From JALOAD01 sp023228995 [NCBI: Candidatus Muiribacterium halophilum] (GTDB lineage: Bacteria > Muiribacteriota > Muiribacteriia > Muiribacteriales): a DNA stretch of 26,920 nt. The notes below the pieces were generated by a model that did no database searches, had not been told where the DNA came from, and saw only the letters and a program-made list of their open reading frames with translations. The translations under genes and the position numbers were made by a program. The DNA lies in NCBI GenBank assembly GCA_023228995.1, contig JALOAD010000044.1, positions 1 through 26,920 of the forward strand, given 5' to 3'. Positions 7,192-13,132 of the stretch are shown piece after piece; within the stretch, counting starts at the first letter, position 1; each line of letters opens with the position of its first letter.

Positions 7192-7518
7192 CTAAGATGT
7201 TCCAAAAGAAGCATTATATAATCTTAATCCATCATTAAGTATGATTATAGAGGCATTTAAGTCTCTATTCATTATATTTCCACAATCTGGATAGATGTAG
7301 TCTCCATCTTTTAATGTTAGATCGTGATTTATATATCCACAAGCAGAACAAGTTTTAGATGAAGGATAAAATCTATCTACAAAAACAAGATCTCTATTAT
7401 ACCACTTTACTTTGTATTCAAGTTGTCTTCTAAATTCAAAAAGGCTTAATTCTTGAATTGACTTAGCAAGATTATGGTTTTTATCATTCCTTTGAGTTAT
7501 GTTCTTGTATCCATACAT
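7192..7518 (-). pseudogene. TnpB C-terminal fragment (RuvC-III and degenerate zinc ribbon)
   Basis: 108 codons match only the last third of IS200/IS605 TnpB: LAKSIQELSLFEFRRQLEYK, SSKTCSACGY, then YPDCGNIMNRDLNAS. The RuvC-I and RuvC-II parts are missing, with a stop four codons before the first ATG. The zinc ribbon keeps CSAC but the second pair is YPDC, so one of four Cys ligands is Tyr. The Asp of RDxNA is kept. I read it as a remnant of an element that landed in the gap between split genes, although the frame itself is open and could be translated. It does not overlap in content with the TnpB piece at the window start, so I cannot say whether they are the same type. Confidence 0.8.
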
Positions 7519-7569
7519 TTTCTTTTCTTAAAAAGCCATGAAAATATTTACTTATGATATTTTTATTTA

Positions 7570-7601
7570 CAAAAGATATAAATATTATTTGTAATAACAA
7601 A
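7570..7601 (-). promoter_or_regulatory. Bacteroidetes-type promoter (near-consensus)
   Basis: On the minus strand TTTG (7598-7601), 19 bases, then TATCTTTTG (7570-7578), one base longer than the TAnnTTTG consensus. It lies just after the IMP dehydrogenase terminator and could drive the TnpB fragment, topoisomerase middle piece and onward. Confidence 0.45.
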
Positions 7602-7604
7602 ATA

Positions 7605-7632
7605 AGAAAGGAGATTTTTCAATCTCCTTTCT
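7605..7632 (-). terminator. Strong hairpin terminator after the IMP dehydrogenase C-piece
   Basis: Perfect 12-bp stem (AGAAAGGAGATT with AATCTCCTTTCT) and a 4-base loop, directly after the stop at 7634. On the minus strand it is followed by T-rich TTATTTTGTTATT. Confidence 0.8.
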
Positions 7633-7633
7633 A

Positions 7634-8305
7634 CTACTTATTAAATCTATTGAAAGCATTTTGAGTTATTACCACCCAATCTACATTACCAATATACATA
7701 TCTAATGTTCTACTATTAGTATATGACATAGCTGATCTTAGATAATCTGTGAAGTTTTCACACCATCCACTTAACGAATATTCTACTTTATTATATTTAG
7801 TTATACCCTCAGCTGTTTTAAGATCACCTTTATTCCAGCTCATTTGTACTTCTTTGGTGCTCATACCTCTGTAATATTTATAATACTCTATATTTTTAGT
7901 AAAATCTACTTTATCATTAAGTTTAACCATTTTACCATCTTGTTTAATATATATATCACTACAACTTTCAATACATTTATTGAATATGCTACCAATCATA
8001 ACATAGTCAGCACCTAAAGCAAGAGCTTTAATAATATCAGAAAAGTTCTTAAAACCACCATCTGCTACGATTTTAGTGGGTTTTTCAAAATCCTTTTTAT
8101 ACTTAGCACATTCTGATATAAGTGAGGCTAATGGGTAGTGTATTGATACATTGGCACTTGTGGTACAATTATGTACTACATAATCATTAACAGTGTATGA
8201 ATTATCATCTGAAATAGTTAAGTCATATACTACTTCACCATCAGTATTTTCATCATATTCTATTTCATCTATTTCTATTAATTTATACTTTTTTAAATTT
8301 GTCAT
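7634..8305 (-). CDS. Split-intein C-half fused to C-terminal part of IMP dehydrogenase / GMP reductase
   Basis: 223 residues. Residues 1-46 are an intein C-half (block F EVVYDLTISDDNSYTV, ending VVHN). Cys47 then starts the extein CTTSANVSIHYPLAS, which is the catalytic loop of IMPDH/GMP reductase, normally GxGSxCTT. Further family motifs are IVADGGFKNFSDIIKALALG, the phosphate-binding VMIGSIF and YYRGMSTKEVQ. Joined to 8524-9303 it gives about 335 residues without CBS domains. That length fits GMP reductase or a CBS-less IMPDH, and I cannot choose between them. IMPDH oxidises IMP to XMP for GTP synthesis; GMP reductase runs GMP to IMP. The catalytic Cys is also the splicing nucleophile. Confidence 0.9.
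   Translation of the reverse strand: MTNLKKYKLIEIDEIEYDENTDGEVVYDLTISDDNSYTVNDYVVHNCTTSANVSIHYPLASLISECAKYKKDFEKPTKIVADGGFKNFSDIIKALALGADYVMIGSIFNKCIESCSDIYIKQDGKMVKLNDKVDFTKNIEYYKYYRGMSTKEVQMSWNKGDLKTAEGITKYNKVEYSLSGWCENFTDYLRSAMSYTNSRTLDMYIGNVDWVVITQNAFNRFNK
8168..8305 (-). other. Intein C-half, IMP dehydrogenase split
   Basis: 46 codons ending Val-Val-His-Asn before catalytic Cys. Its start overlaps the end of the endonuclease frame by 23 bases. Confidence 0.87.
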
Positions 8306-8537
8306 ATATTTCTTTTATTTTAATTAATGTATTAATATCTCTTGATTTATTTTCTGAAACTCTAAATATTATGTAATTATTACGTATAGCTATTTCATCT
8401 TTCAATTTATCATTATCATGAGCTTTTTGTGAATTGTGCCAATATGTGTCATCATATTCAATAAGTATTTTATCACCTAATATATAATCATATATTCTAT
8501 GGTAATAAAGTACATAGACAATATTACATAGATTTAA
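8283..8537 (-). pseudogene. Vsr/EDxHD-like homing endonuclease frame lacking an ATG
   Basis: An 84-codon open frame contains RIYDYILGDKILIEYDDTYW, HNSQKAHDNDKLKDEIA and NNYIIFRVSE. These are hallmarks of Vsr-related homing endonucleases: Asp in the hydrophobic strand, E-x-D, WH, D-x-x-K and a final R-x-x-E strand. The frame has no ATG; its upstream limit is a stop inside the 3' end of the intein N-half gene, one frame away, and it overlaps the intein C-half start by 23 bases in the third frame. It is either a 5'-truncated relic, or made from a rare start or by frameshift from the gene ahead. Such endonucleases are known companions of split inteins in fractured phage genes. Confidence 0.7.
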
Positions 8538-8829
8538 TTAATAAATGTGTATTTTTATTTAATTTATTAGCTGGTATCCATTCTGCATAATCATTAATAT
8601 TATTATCATTTACTATAGCAAGATGTTTTTTATCTATTACATAATATTTATGGTCTATTGTGGATTTATTACCATTTATTACTATTAAAGGTTCATAAGT
8701 AACATAAGATATTTTATTTATAACTTTTTTATATCTAATATTATGTGTTAATACTTTATCACCATTATTAACATCTGAAATATTTTTATATCCTTTATTA
8801 GTTTTAACTGGAGAATTGCCAACAAAACA
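8524..8829 (-). other. Intein N-half, IMP dehydrogenase split
   Basis: 101 codons with intact Cys1 and block B Thr-x-x-His. The partner C-half is at 8168-8305, 218 bases downstream. Confidence 0.88.
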
Positions 8830-9303
8830 TGCAGAACCCCCTCCAATTCCAACCCTTACATAATCCACACCAATTTCACAGTATTTTTTATAAGTTTTTG
8901 GGTTAGCAATATTACCTACCATTAATATCACATCATATTTTTCCTTAATAGTTTTAGCGATGTTATATAATTTTTTCATATGACCATTTGCTATATCAAT
9001 TAGGACTTTTTTAGGCAATTCTTGATTAGTATTTACTATTTCAATGATTTCATCTAAACCATATGAATAGAAATAGTCATCATTTTGTAACATGTTATAT
9101 TTTACATGTCTAGGTAAGCAAACATTGATATGATTATCATCAAAAATATTTGCATTAGTTTGATCTATTACCATATCCATGGGTGCTGTGAAAATTGGTA
9201 ATTTACCATTTATATAAGGATCTATTTCCTTTCTTGATGATATATCACTTAATACTTCAGGAACAATGGAAATATCATTCCAATCTAATTTTATATTTTC
9301 CAT
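8524..9303 (-). CDS. N-terminal part of IMP dehydrogenase / GMP reductase fused to split-intein N-half
   Basis: 259 residues. Residues 1-158 are the first half of the TIM barrel: KLDWNDISIVP at the start, LPIFTAPMDMV, LIDIANGH, ILMVGNIANP and DYVRVGIGGGSA, all standard IMPDH/GuaC motifs. Residues 159-259 are an intein N-half: CFVGNSPVKTNKGYKNI (block A), GNKSTIDHKYY (block B with T-x-D-H) and a closing EWIPANKLNKNTHLLI. Splicing to 7634-8305 would give GGGSA-CTT, the normal active-site loop. The start directly follows the stop of the 102-residue gene, so the two are co-translated. A structured RNA/leader lies upstream of that gene. The piece alone lacks the catalytic Cys. Confidence 0.92.
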   Translation of the reverse strand: MENIKLDWNDISIVPEVLSDISSRKEIDPYINGKLPIFTAPMDMVIDQTNANIFDDNHINVCLPRHVKYNMLQNDDYFYSYGLDEIIEIVNTNQELPKKVLIDIANGHMKKLYNIAKTIKEKYDVILMVGNIANPKTYKKYCEIGVDYVRVGIGGGSACFVGNSPVKTNKGYKNISDVNNGDKVLTHNIRYKKVINKISYVTYEPLIVINGNKSTIDHKYYVIDKKHLAIVNDNNINDYAEWIPANKLNKNTHLLIKSM

Positions 9304-9612
9304 TTAGTAAAAAATATATTTGTTAGCATCCTTGATACAATAAGTTGATATAGGATATAATCTCAACTCTCCATTGTTATCTTCTAACATAACTCGTAAT
9401 GAACCTTCTATGTTATTAATATTACAAATTTTAATTGTGTTTTTATCCAACCCTGATAAAATTTCATATTCTTCCATAGTTTCATCTAAAGTAATGAAAT
9501 TGGTTTTACCATTGATCTTACCTCTTTGATCATTTTCAAAATAGGTTTTTTCGATGAGTGTTCTTAACATATCATCATTTGAAAATTCAATTTTAATTTC
9601 TTGTTTTGACAT
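9304..9612 (-). CDS. Hypothetical protein (102 aa) leading the IMP dehydrogenase block
   Basis: 102 residues, acidic in the centre, with alternating beta-like segments (TIKICNINNIEGSLRVMLE, GELRLYPIST). No known motif, signal peptide or membrane helix. It is the first gene after a gene-free stretch that carries a structured RNA element, and it abuts the IMP dehydrogenase N-piece with no gap. Co-expression with purine metabolism is therefore likely, but its function is unknown. The start ATG at 9612 is preceded by A-rich sequence rather than a Shine-Dalgarno site. Confidence 0.72.
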   Translation of the reverse strand: MSKQEIKIEFSNDDMLRTLIEKTYFENDQRGKINGKTNFITLDETMEEYEILSGLDKNTIKICNINNIEGSLRVMLEDNNGELRLYPISTYCIKDANKYIFY

Positions 9613-9696
9613 TTTTTAATTTTTTAATTATTAATAAAAACATTTTAATTTTTTAATATATACATTATAAATTGATATATTCAATATTTAAGATTT

Positions 9697-9780
9697 AGGG
9701 CTTAGGACCCTGTTATAGTTATGCCCCTCTGGGTATACTTTGAAAAGCTAGAATTCGCTACTCTGGCTTTTCGTTTTGTT
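9697..9780 (+). ncRNA. Structured, GC-richer RNA element with three hairpins
   Basis: This block stands out from its AT-only surroundings. Hairpins: AGGG/CCCT at 9697-9711; TATGCCC with GGGTATA at 9720-9737 (4-base loop, one G-T); and an 11-bp stem GAAAAGCTAGA with TCTGGCTTTTC at 9742-9772 (9-base loop). On the plus strand the last hairpin is followed by GTTTTGTTTGTTT, like an intrinsic terminator, favouring a small plus-strand RNA. Read on the minus strand it would instead be a leader about 85 bases ahead of the 102-residue gene and IMP dehydrogenase, perhaps a riboswitch or attenuator. I match it to no known RNA family, and it does not fold as a tRNA. Confidence 0.5.
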
Positions 9781-9800
9781 TGTTTATCATTTTTACTTAA

Positions 9801-9819
9801 TTTATAATCTCTATATAAT
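9801..9819 (-). repeat. 19-base shared element, copy 2
   Basis: Identical to 1893-1911 on the same strand. Eleven bases downstream on that strand is an ATG (9790) opening a 10-codon frame, MINKQNEKPE, which ends inside the structured RNA region. Confidence 0.45.
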
Positions 9820-9822
9820 GAA

Positions 9823-9854
9823 GAAAGTTATTTTTTAGATAAAGTTTGATCAAA
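9823..9854 (-). promoter_or_regulatory. Candidate promoter with one mismatch, next to a 12-base palindrome
   Basis: On the minus strand TTTG (9851-9854), 20 bases, TAACTTTC (9823-9830); the last base departs from TAnnTTTG. The upstream box lies inside the perfect palindrome GTTTGATCAAAC (9844-9855), a possible operator. It would transcribe the leader and the IMP dehydrogenase block. Confidence 0.35.
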
Positions 9855-9855
9855 C

Positions 9856-9979
9856 ACATTTCAATATTAATTTATAAGCATTTATAATACATATAATCAT
9901 TTTTATATAATAGTTGATCTATTTTTATACTTTCATTTCTATATTATTATAAGTAAATAAAATACCATCTAATTCTTTA
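9856..9979. other. Gene-free AT-rich stretch
   Basis: Nothing credible seen beyond the elements listed separately for 9613-9855. Base composition is almost entirely A and T, with no open frame of useful length. Confidence 0.5.
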
Positions 9980-10150
9980 TTATGTTTCTTCAAATTGTTT
10001 TATTAAATTAAATATTAAAGATATAAGTTCATTATATTCTTCTTTATTTAATTTACCAATTTTATTAGCATTGTTGATTAAATTTTCAGCTGATTCTAAT
10101 TGTTCTTTGGTTTTAGAACTAATTATAATTTCTTTTAATTTGTTTTTCAT
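9980..10150 (-). CDS. Small helical protein (56 aa)
   Basis: ATG at 10150, 56 codons, stop at 9980-9982. The sequence is a clean amphipathic helical pattern (SSKTKEQLESAENLINNA, GKLNKEEYNELISLIFNLIK) with sensible charge periodicity, as in small phage coiled-coil proteins. It sits 28 bases after the 64-residue gene on the same strand and probably shares its promoter. No family recognised. Confidence 0.6.
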   Translation of the reverse strand: MKNKLKEIIISSKTKEQLESAENLINNANKIGKLNKEEYNELISLIFNLIKQFEET

Positions 10151-10178
10151 ATATTAATATTTTTATTCTAAATAATCT

Positions 10179-10373
10179 TCAAAAAATAAGAGTGTTTGTA
10201 CTCAAGCCATCTTCCATACATTTTCTAAAATATTCTTTATTATCTAATATTTTTTCATACTTATAATCATATGAAGAAAAAATCAAAGTTATATCCTTTT
10301 TATTTTCTTCTGTTTGATAATCAAGTAGATGTCTTTTAGTATCCTCTAAATATTCTTCAAATGTGATATTCAT
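10179..10373 (-). CDS. Hypothetical protein (64 aa) with its own promoter
   Basis: 64 residues, acidic at the front (TFEEYLEDTKRHLLDYQTEE), with a mixed aromatic centre. No motif recognised. A good Bacteroidetes-type promoter ends 17 bases before the ATG, which supports both the gene and this start. The helical 56-residue gene follows downstream. Confidence 0.65.
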   Translation of the reverse strand: MNITFEEYLEDTKRHLLDYQTEENKKDITLIFSSYDYKYEKILDNKEYFRKCMEDGLSTNTLIF

Positions 10374-10390
10374 AATGTTTTATTTTAATG

Positions 10391-10422
10391 CAAAGATATA
10401 AATAATTTTTGAATCTACCAAA
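10391..10422 (-). promoter_or_regulatory. Bacteroidetes-type promoter for the 64-aa gene
   Basis: On the minus strand TTTG (10419-10422), 20 bases, TATCTTTG (10391-10398), an exact TAnnTTTG. It overlaps the stop of the upstream gene. Confidence 0.7.
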
Positions 10423-10825
10423 TATTAGATAATTTACAATCACGAATTTTTTGCAATGGTAGCTCAGTTATATCTATTATATCACATATTATTATAATAT
10501 CTATAACATCTTTATAGGTTGAAGTTATAGTAGTTCTATTTAATTTAAAAATGATAGTGTAATATTTATTATTTTCTGAGGATATATATAATATATTATT
10601 AGGAATATATGAATTTAATTCTCTTAAGTTTTCCACTTCAATATCTAAATAAATATTATCTTTATTTAATATATTTTTAATATAAAATTCTTTATTTGTC
10701 TTGATGTTTAATTTATATTTTCCATTATAAGATAATTTATGTTTACATCTATATGGTAGATTAATATATTTTGATGTATATCTTATTTTAATGTCTTGTT
10801 TTACATTATTTATATAACAATTCAT
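10415..10825 (-). CDS. Hypothetical protein (136 aa) with C-terminal R-x-x-K-L motif
   Basis: 136 residues, rich in Ile, Tyr, Asn and Lys, with alternating beta-strand-like segments throughout and no membrane helix. It overlaps the upstream 69-residue gene by 4 bases (ATGA), so it is the third gene of a three-gene operon. Its end, LPLQKIRDCKLSNIW, resembles the tails of four other proteins in this window (core R-x-x-K-L-N-N-L). No function can be assigned. Confidence 0.68.
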   Translation of the reverse strand: MNCYINNVKQDIKIRYTSKYINLPYRCKHKLSYNGKYKLNIKTNKEFYIKNILNKDNIYLDIEVENLRELNSYIPNNILYISSENNKYYTIIFKLNRTTITSTYKDVIDIIIICDIIDITELPLQKIRDCKLSNIW

Positions 10826-11031
10826 ATTTCTAATTTATTTAGTTTGTTGTGGCGATATTCGGATATTGTATTAAATCTTCTTTTAGCCACATGCAATATA
10901 CTATTGTTATCATTCTTTATAATATAATAGTTTGAGCTAACATCGAATGCTTCATACTTTTTACCAATTGTTAAATTTAAGTTACCATTTATAGGATAAT
11001 ATTCTATATTATCAATGCATATTACTGTCAT
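10822..11031 (-). CDS. Small beta-rich hypothetical protein (69 aa) with C-terminal R-x-x-K-L motif
   Basis: 69 residues. The front, CIDNIEYYPINGNLNLTIGK, followed by KYEAFDVSSNYYIIKND and NSILHVAKRRF, looks like a small SH3-like beta barrel of a kind common in phage accessory genes. The tail is TISEYRHNKLNKLEI, sharing the recurrent C-terminal motif. It overlaps both neighbours by 4 bases (ATGA), indicating coupled translation. The fold assignment is by eye and tentative. Confidence 0.68.
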   Translation of the reverse strand: MTVICIDNIEYYPINGNLNLTIGKKYEAFDVSSNYYIIKNDNNSILHVAKRRFNTISEYRHNKLNKLEI

Positions 11032-11411
11032 ACTATTTTATTTATTTTTTCATCTCTAATTAATTGAGAAATAATAGTATTTTTATTAAAATTAAAATCC
11101 CTTAAAATCTCTTGAGATTGAATCATTTTACTATAATTAATAGCATATTTATTTATTTCTTTTTTATAATATTTTATAATATTATGTAGATGAGCAAAAG
11201 GTATATTCATTAATACACAATCACTACTTTTACCAATTACAAGTTGAATATTATCATATTCATCTGAATTATATTTATTATATGAAATATTTATAATGTA
11301 ACTTTTACATCCCTTTAATCTTAAAAAATATTCACAATTAATTAAATTAGGATTTACTTCATATTCATAAAATTCTTCTTGTATTATTTTTAATAATTCA
11401 TCTTCACACAT
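11028..11411 (-). CDS. Hypothetical protein (127 aa), first gene of a three-gene operon
   Basis: The frame is open up to 11504, but I choose the ATG at 11411 (MCEDELLKIIQEEF). The promoter at 11426-11456 lies inside the upstream extension, which also reads as an unlikely hydrophobic stretch. With this start the -7 box is 14 bases away. The protein is mixed alpha/beta with an acidic front and a basic, helical end (NTIISQLIRDEKINKIV). No family recognised. It is followed by two genes with ATGA overlaps. Confidence 0.68.
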   Translation of the reverse strand: MCEDELLKIIQEEFYEYEVNPNLINCEYFLRLKGCKSYIINISYNKYNSDEYDNIQLVIGKSSDCVLMNIPFAHLHNIIKYYKKEINKYAINYSKMIQSQEILRDFNFNKNTIISQLIRDEKINKIV

Positions 11412-11425
11412 AATAATATTTTTTG

Positions 11426-11456
11426 CAAAGATATAAATAAAAATTGAATATACAAA
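11426..11456 (-). promoter_or_regulatory. Bacteroidetes-type promoter, minus strand
   Basis: TTTG (11453-11456), 19 bases, TATCTTTG (11426-11433) on the minus strand. It drives the 11411-10415 operon and is divergent from the plus promoter at 11471-11501. Confidence 0.7.
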
Positions 11457-11470
11457 ATATATAGCCACAT

Positions 11471-11501
11471 TTTGCCATTTCAAAAGAAAGTTGTATATTT
11501 G
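11471..11501 (+). promoter_or_regulatory. Bacteroidetes-type promoter, plus strand
   Basis: TTTG (11471-11474), 19 bases, TATATTTG (11494-11501), 17 bases before the ATG at 11519. It forms a divergent pair with 11426-11456. Confidence 0.7.
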
Positions 11502-11518
11502 CAAACTAATTTAGAATT

Positions 11519-11800
11519 ATGATAATATTAAGAGCGAGGTTAAAACCAAATGGGATGTCAGTAGAATATACTTCTATAAAAGGTAAAATTAAAAGTTTAA
11601 TAGAAAAAAATAAGAATAATAAAGAGGTATTTGAGTTTGTTATAAAAGAAAATAAAAATAATTATATATCATGTAAAACATATGGATATGAAAATATCAA
11701 TCCAGATTTAATTGGTAAAACTATACCAATAATAGATGATGTATATAATGCTGTATTTAATGAAGATGGTACAATAGATATTTTAATAAATAAAAAATAA
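11519..11800 (+). CDS. Hypothetical protein (93 aa)
   Basis: 93 residues, basic front (RARLKPNG), Lys/Asn-rich centre and a beta-like acidic end (YNAVFNEDGTIDILINKK). It has a clear plus-strand promoter 17 bases upstream, which fixes the start. The 142-residue gene follows after 22 bases, so they form a two-gene unit ending at the terminator at 12250-12277. No motif recognised. Confidence 0.68.
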   Translation: MIILRARLKPNGMSVEYTSIKGKIKSLIEKNKNNKEVFEFVIKENKNNYISCKTYGYENINPDLIGKTIPIIDDVYNAVFNEDGTIDILINKK

Positions 11801-11822
11801 TATATACAATAAAAAGGTTTAT

Positions 11823-12251
11823 ATGGTAGTTAAATTTTATGATAATGATGAGTGGTTTAGTACTACAAAAGGTGATACTACACAATGTTATGCTAGTATA
11901 ATAGGGCATAAAAAAAGATTTGGTCCAGATATAACTTTTTCTATTGATGATATGATGTATAAAAATATAGAAGATGTTGATAATGTATTATTTCAATATT
12001 ATATAAAAAATGGAATCATCATATATGAATCTTTACCTCGTGAACAATCAGTAAAACAACTAAAAAGGGTTATTAAATTATCAAAAGATACAGATATAGG
12101 TAATAGAATTGAAAAAGAATCTGGTGGTAATTTAGATTACATCCATAATCCAATTGATGATGTAGAATCATATGAAGATTTTTGTAAAAGAAATAAAGAT
12201 TTTGATTCTAATTGGAATTTGAAAGGCAAAACATCACCATTTATAAAATAA
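11823..12251 (+). CDS. Hypothetical protein (142 aa)
   Basis: 142 residues, hydrophilic, with an acidic centre and a Ser/Asn/Lys C-terminus (NWNLKGKTSPFIK). There is no signal peptide, membrane helix or known motif. It is the second gene of a plus-strand pair and ends on a bidirectional terminator shared with the convergent minus-strand gene. Function unknown. Confidence 0.68.
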   Translation: MVVKFYDNDEWFSTTKGDTTQCYASIIGHKKRFGPDITFSIDDMMYKNIEDVDNVLFQYYIKNGIIIYESLPREQSVKQLKRVIKLSKDTDIGNRIEKESGGNLDYIHNPIDDVESYEDFCKRNKDFDSNWNLKGKTSPFIK

Positions 12252-12277
12252 AAAAGAGAGATTAATTTCTCTTTTTT
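12250..12277. terminator. Bidirectional hairpin terminator
   Basis: AAAAAAGAGA (12250-12259) pairs with TCTCTTTTTT (12268-12277) around an 8-base loop. It gives a T-run in both directions, between convergent genes ending at 12251 and 12276. Confidence 0.75.
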
Positions 12278-13061
12278 ATTTTAAGTTATTTAATTTATAA
12301 TTCCTGATTTCTTTAATAATTTCACTATTATATTCATTATAAGGAAAGAGATTTACTTTATTTTGCATATGTGTTAATAATACATTTATATTATTTTGAT
12401 AATATTCTAAAAGAAAACATTCATTATTTTGAATAGTATTAATCTTGTGATTTGGTAGTAATATAGTATTTAATTGTTGTAGATTTGAAAGCAAATAAAA
12501 TAGTTCTTTTATTTCTTTTTCAAAAGTAATATTTATGTCTAATAATTTGAACATATTTCTATCATCAGATATATGACACACACTATAAGCAATTATAGCT
12601 TCATCTATGAGATATTTCTTATCCTCTTTTTTATAATCCTCACTATCTTTTTGTTTTAGATGATGCATAAACATATTATAACCAGATGTAAAATTTTTAT
12701 TTTCTGGATTTATTTTAGTCAAAAAAGATAAAGCTTCAGTACTAAAATAACAAGGTGATAATTGTTTATACACTAATGAATTTTTAATTTTTTTCCTAAT
12801 TCCATATGTACTAGATATTTCAATATCTTTAGATATATATTCAATAATATCCTCAATACATATACCAAAGAAATTTTCTAACATTTCTACATTTTTATCT
12901 CTAACAATATTAATGAGATTATAATATTCATCTATTTCACCATGTATCAAAAAACCAAATGGTGAATATTGAAATTCTATTTTCTCATGTTTAATTAGAA
13001 TTAATAACGATGTTTTAGTACCTTCCTCTAATGATATTTTAGAGATTAAACAATTTTTCAT
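12276..13061 (-). CDS. Hypothetical protein (261 aa) with C-terminal R-x-x-K-L motif
   Basis: I start at the ATG at 13061 (MKNCLISKISLEEG), not the TTG at 13082, because the -7 box (13080-13087) overlaps the TTG. This leaves 18 bases from box to ATG. 261 residues, alpha/beta, with a His-containing central helical part (FMHHLKQKDSEDYKKEDKK) but no recognised motif. The tail, EIIKEIRNYKLNNLK, is the clearest case of the recurrent C-terminal motif. A divergent plus-strand gene shares the promoter region. Confidence 0.72.
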   Translation of the reverse strand: MKNCLISKISLEEGTKTSLLILIKHEKIEFQYSPFGFLIHGEIDEYYNLINIVRDKNVEMLENFFGICIEDIIEYISKDIEISSTYGIRKKIKNSLVYKQLSPCYFSTEALSFLTKINPENKNFTSGYNMFMHHLKQKDSEDYKKEDKKYLIDEAIIAYSVCHISDDRNMFKLLDINITFEKEIKELFYLLSNLQQLNTILLPNHKINTIQNNECFLLEYYQNNINVLLTHMQNKVNLFPYNEYNSEIIKEIRNYKLNNLK

Positions 13062-13079
13062 ATTTTCAAGTTTGAAATG

Positions 13080-13111
13080 CAAATATAAGTATATTTTTTG
13101 GTATAATCAAA
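13080..13111 (-). promoter_or_regulatory. Bacteroidetes-type promoter, minus strand
   Basis: TTTG (13108-13111), 20 bases, TATATTTG (13080-13087) on the minus strand. It is interleaved with the plus promoter at 13097-13128, so the two upstream boxes lie within each other's spacers. Confidence 0.7.
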
Positions 13112-13128
13112 TATTATATGTATATTTG
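13097..13128 (+). promoter_or_regulatory. Bacteroidetes-type promoter, plus strand, apparently leaderless
   Basis: TTTG (13097-13100), 20 bases, TATATTTG (13121-13128). The ATG at 13133 follows after only CATC, so transcription probably starts at or next to the start codon. Confidence 0.68.
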
Positions 13129-13132
13129 CATC

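Noticed and set aside
9742-9772. T-loop-like TTCGCTA suggesting a tRNA
   Set aside because: The loop is nine bases within an 11-bp stem, and no acceptor, D or anticodon arms can be drawn on either strand.
11412-11504. Hydrophobic N-terminal extension of the 127-residue gene that looks like a membrane signal
   Set aside because: It overlaps two promoters and is upstream of a well-placed ATG at 11411, so it is probably not translated.
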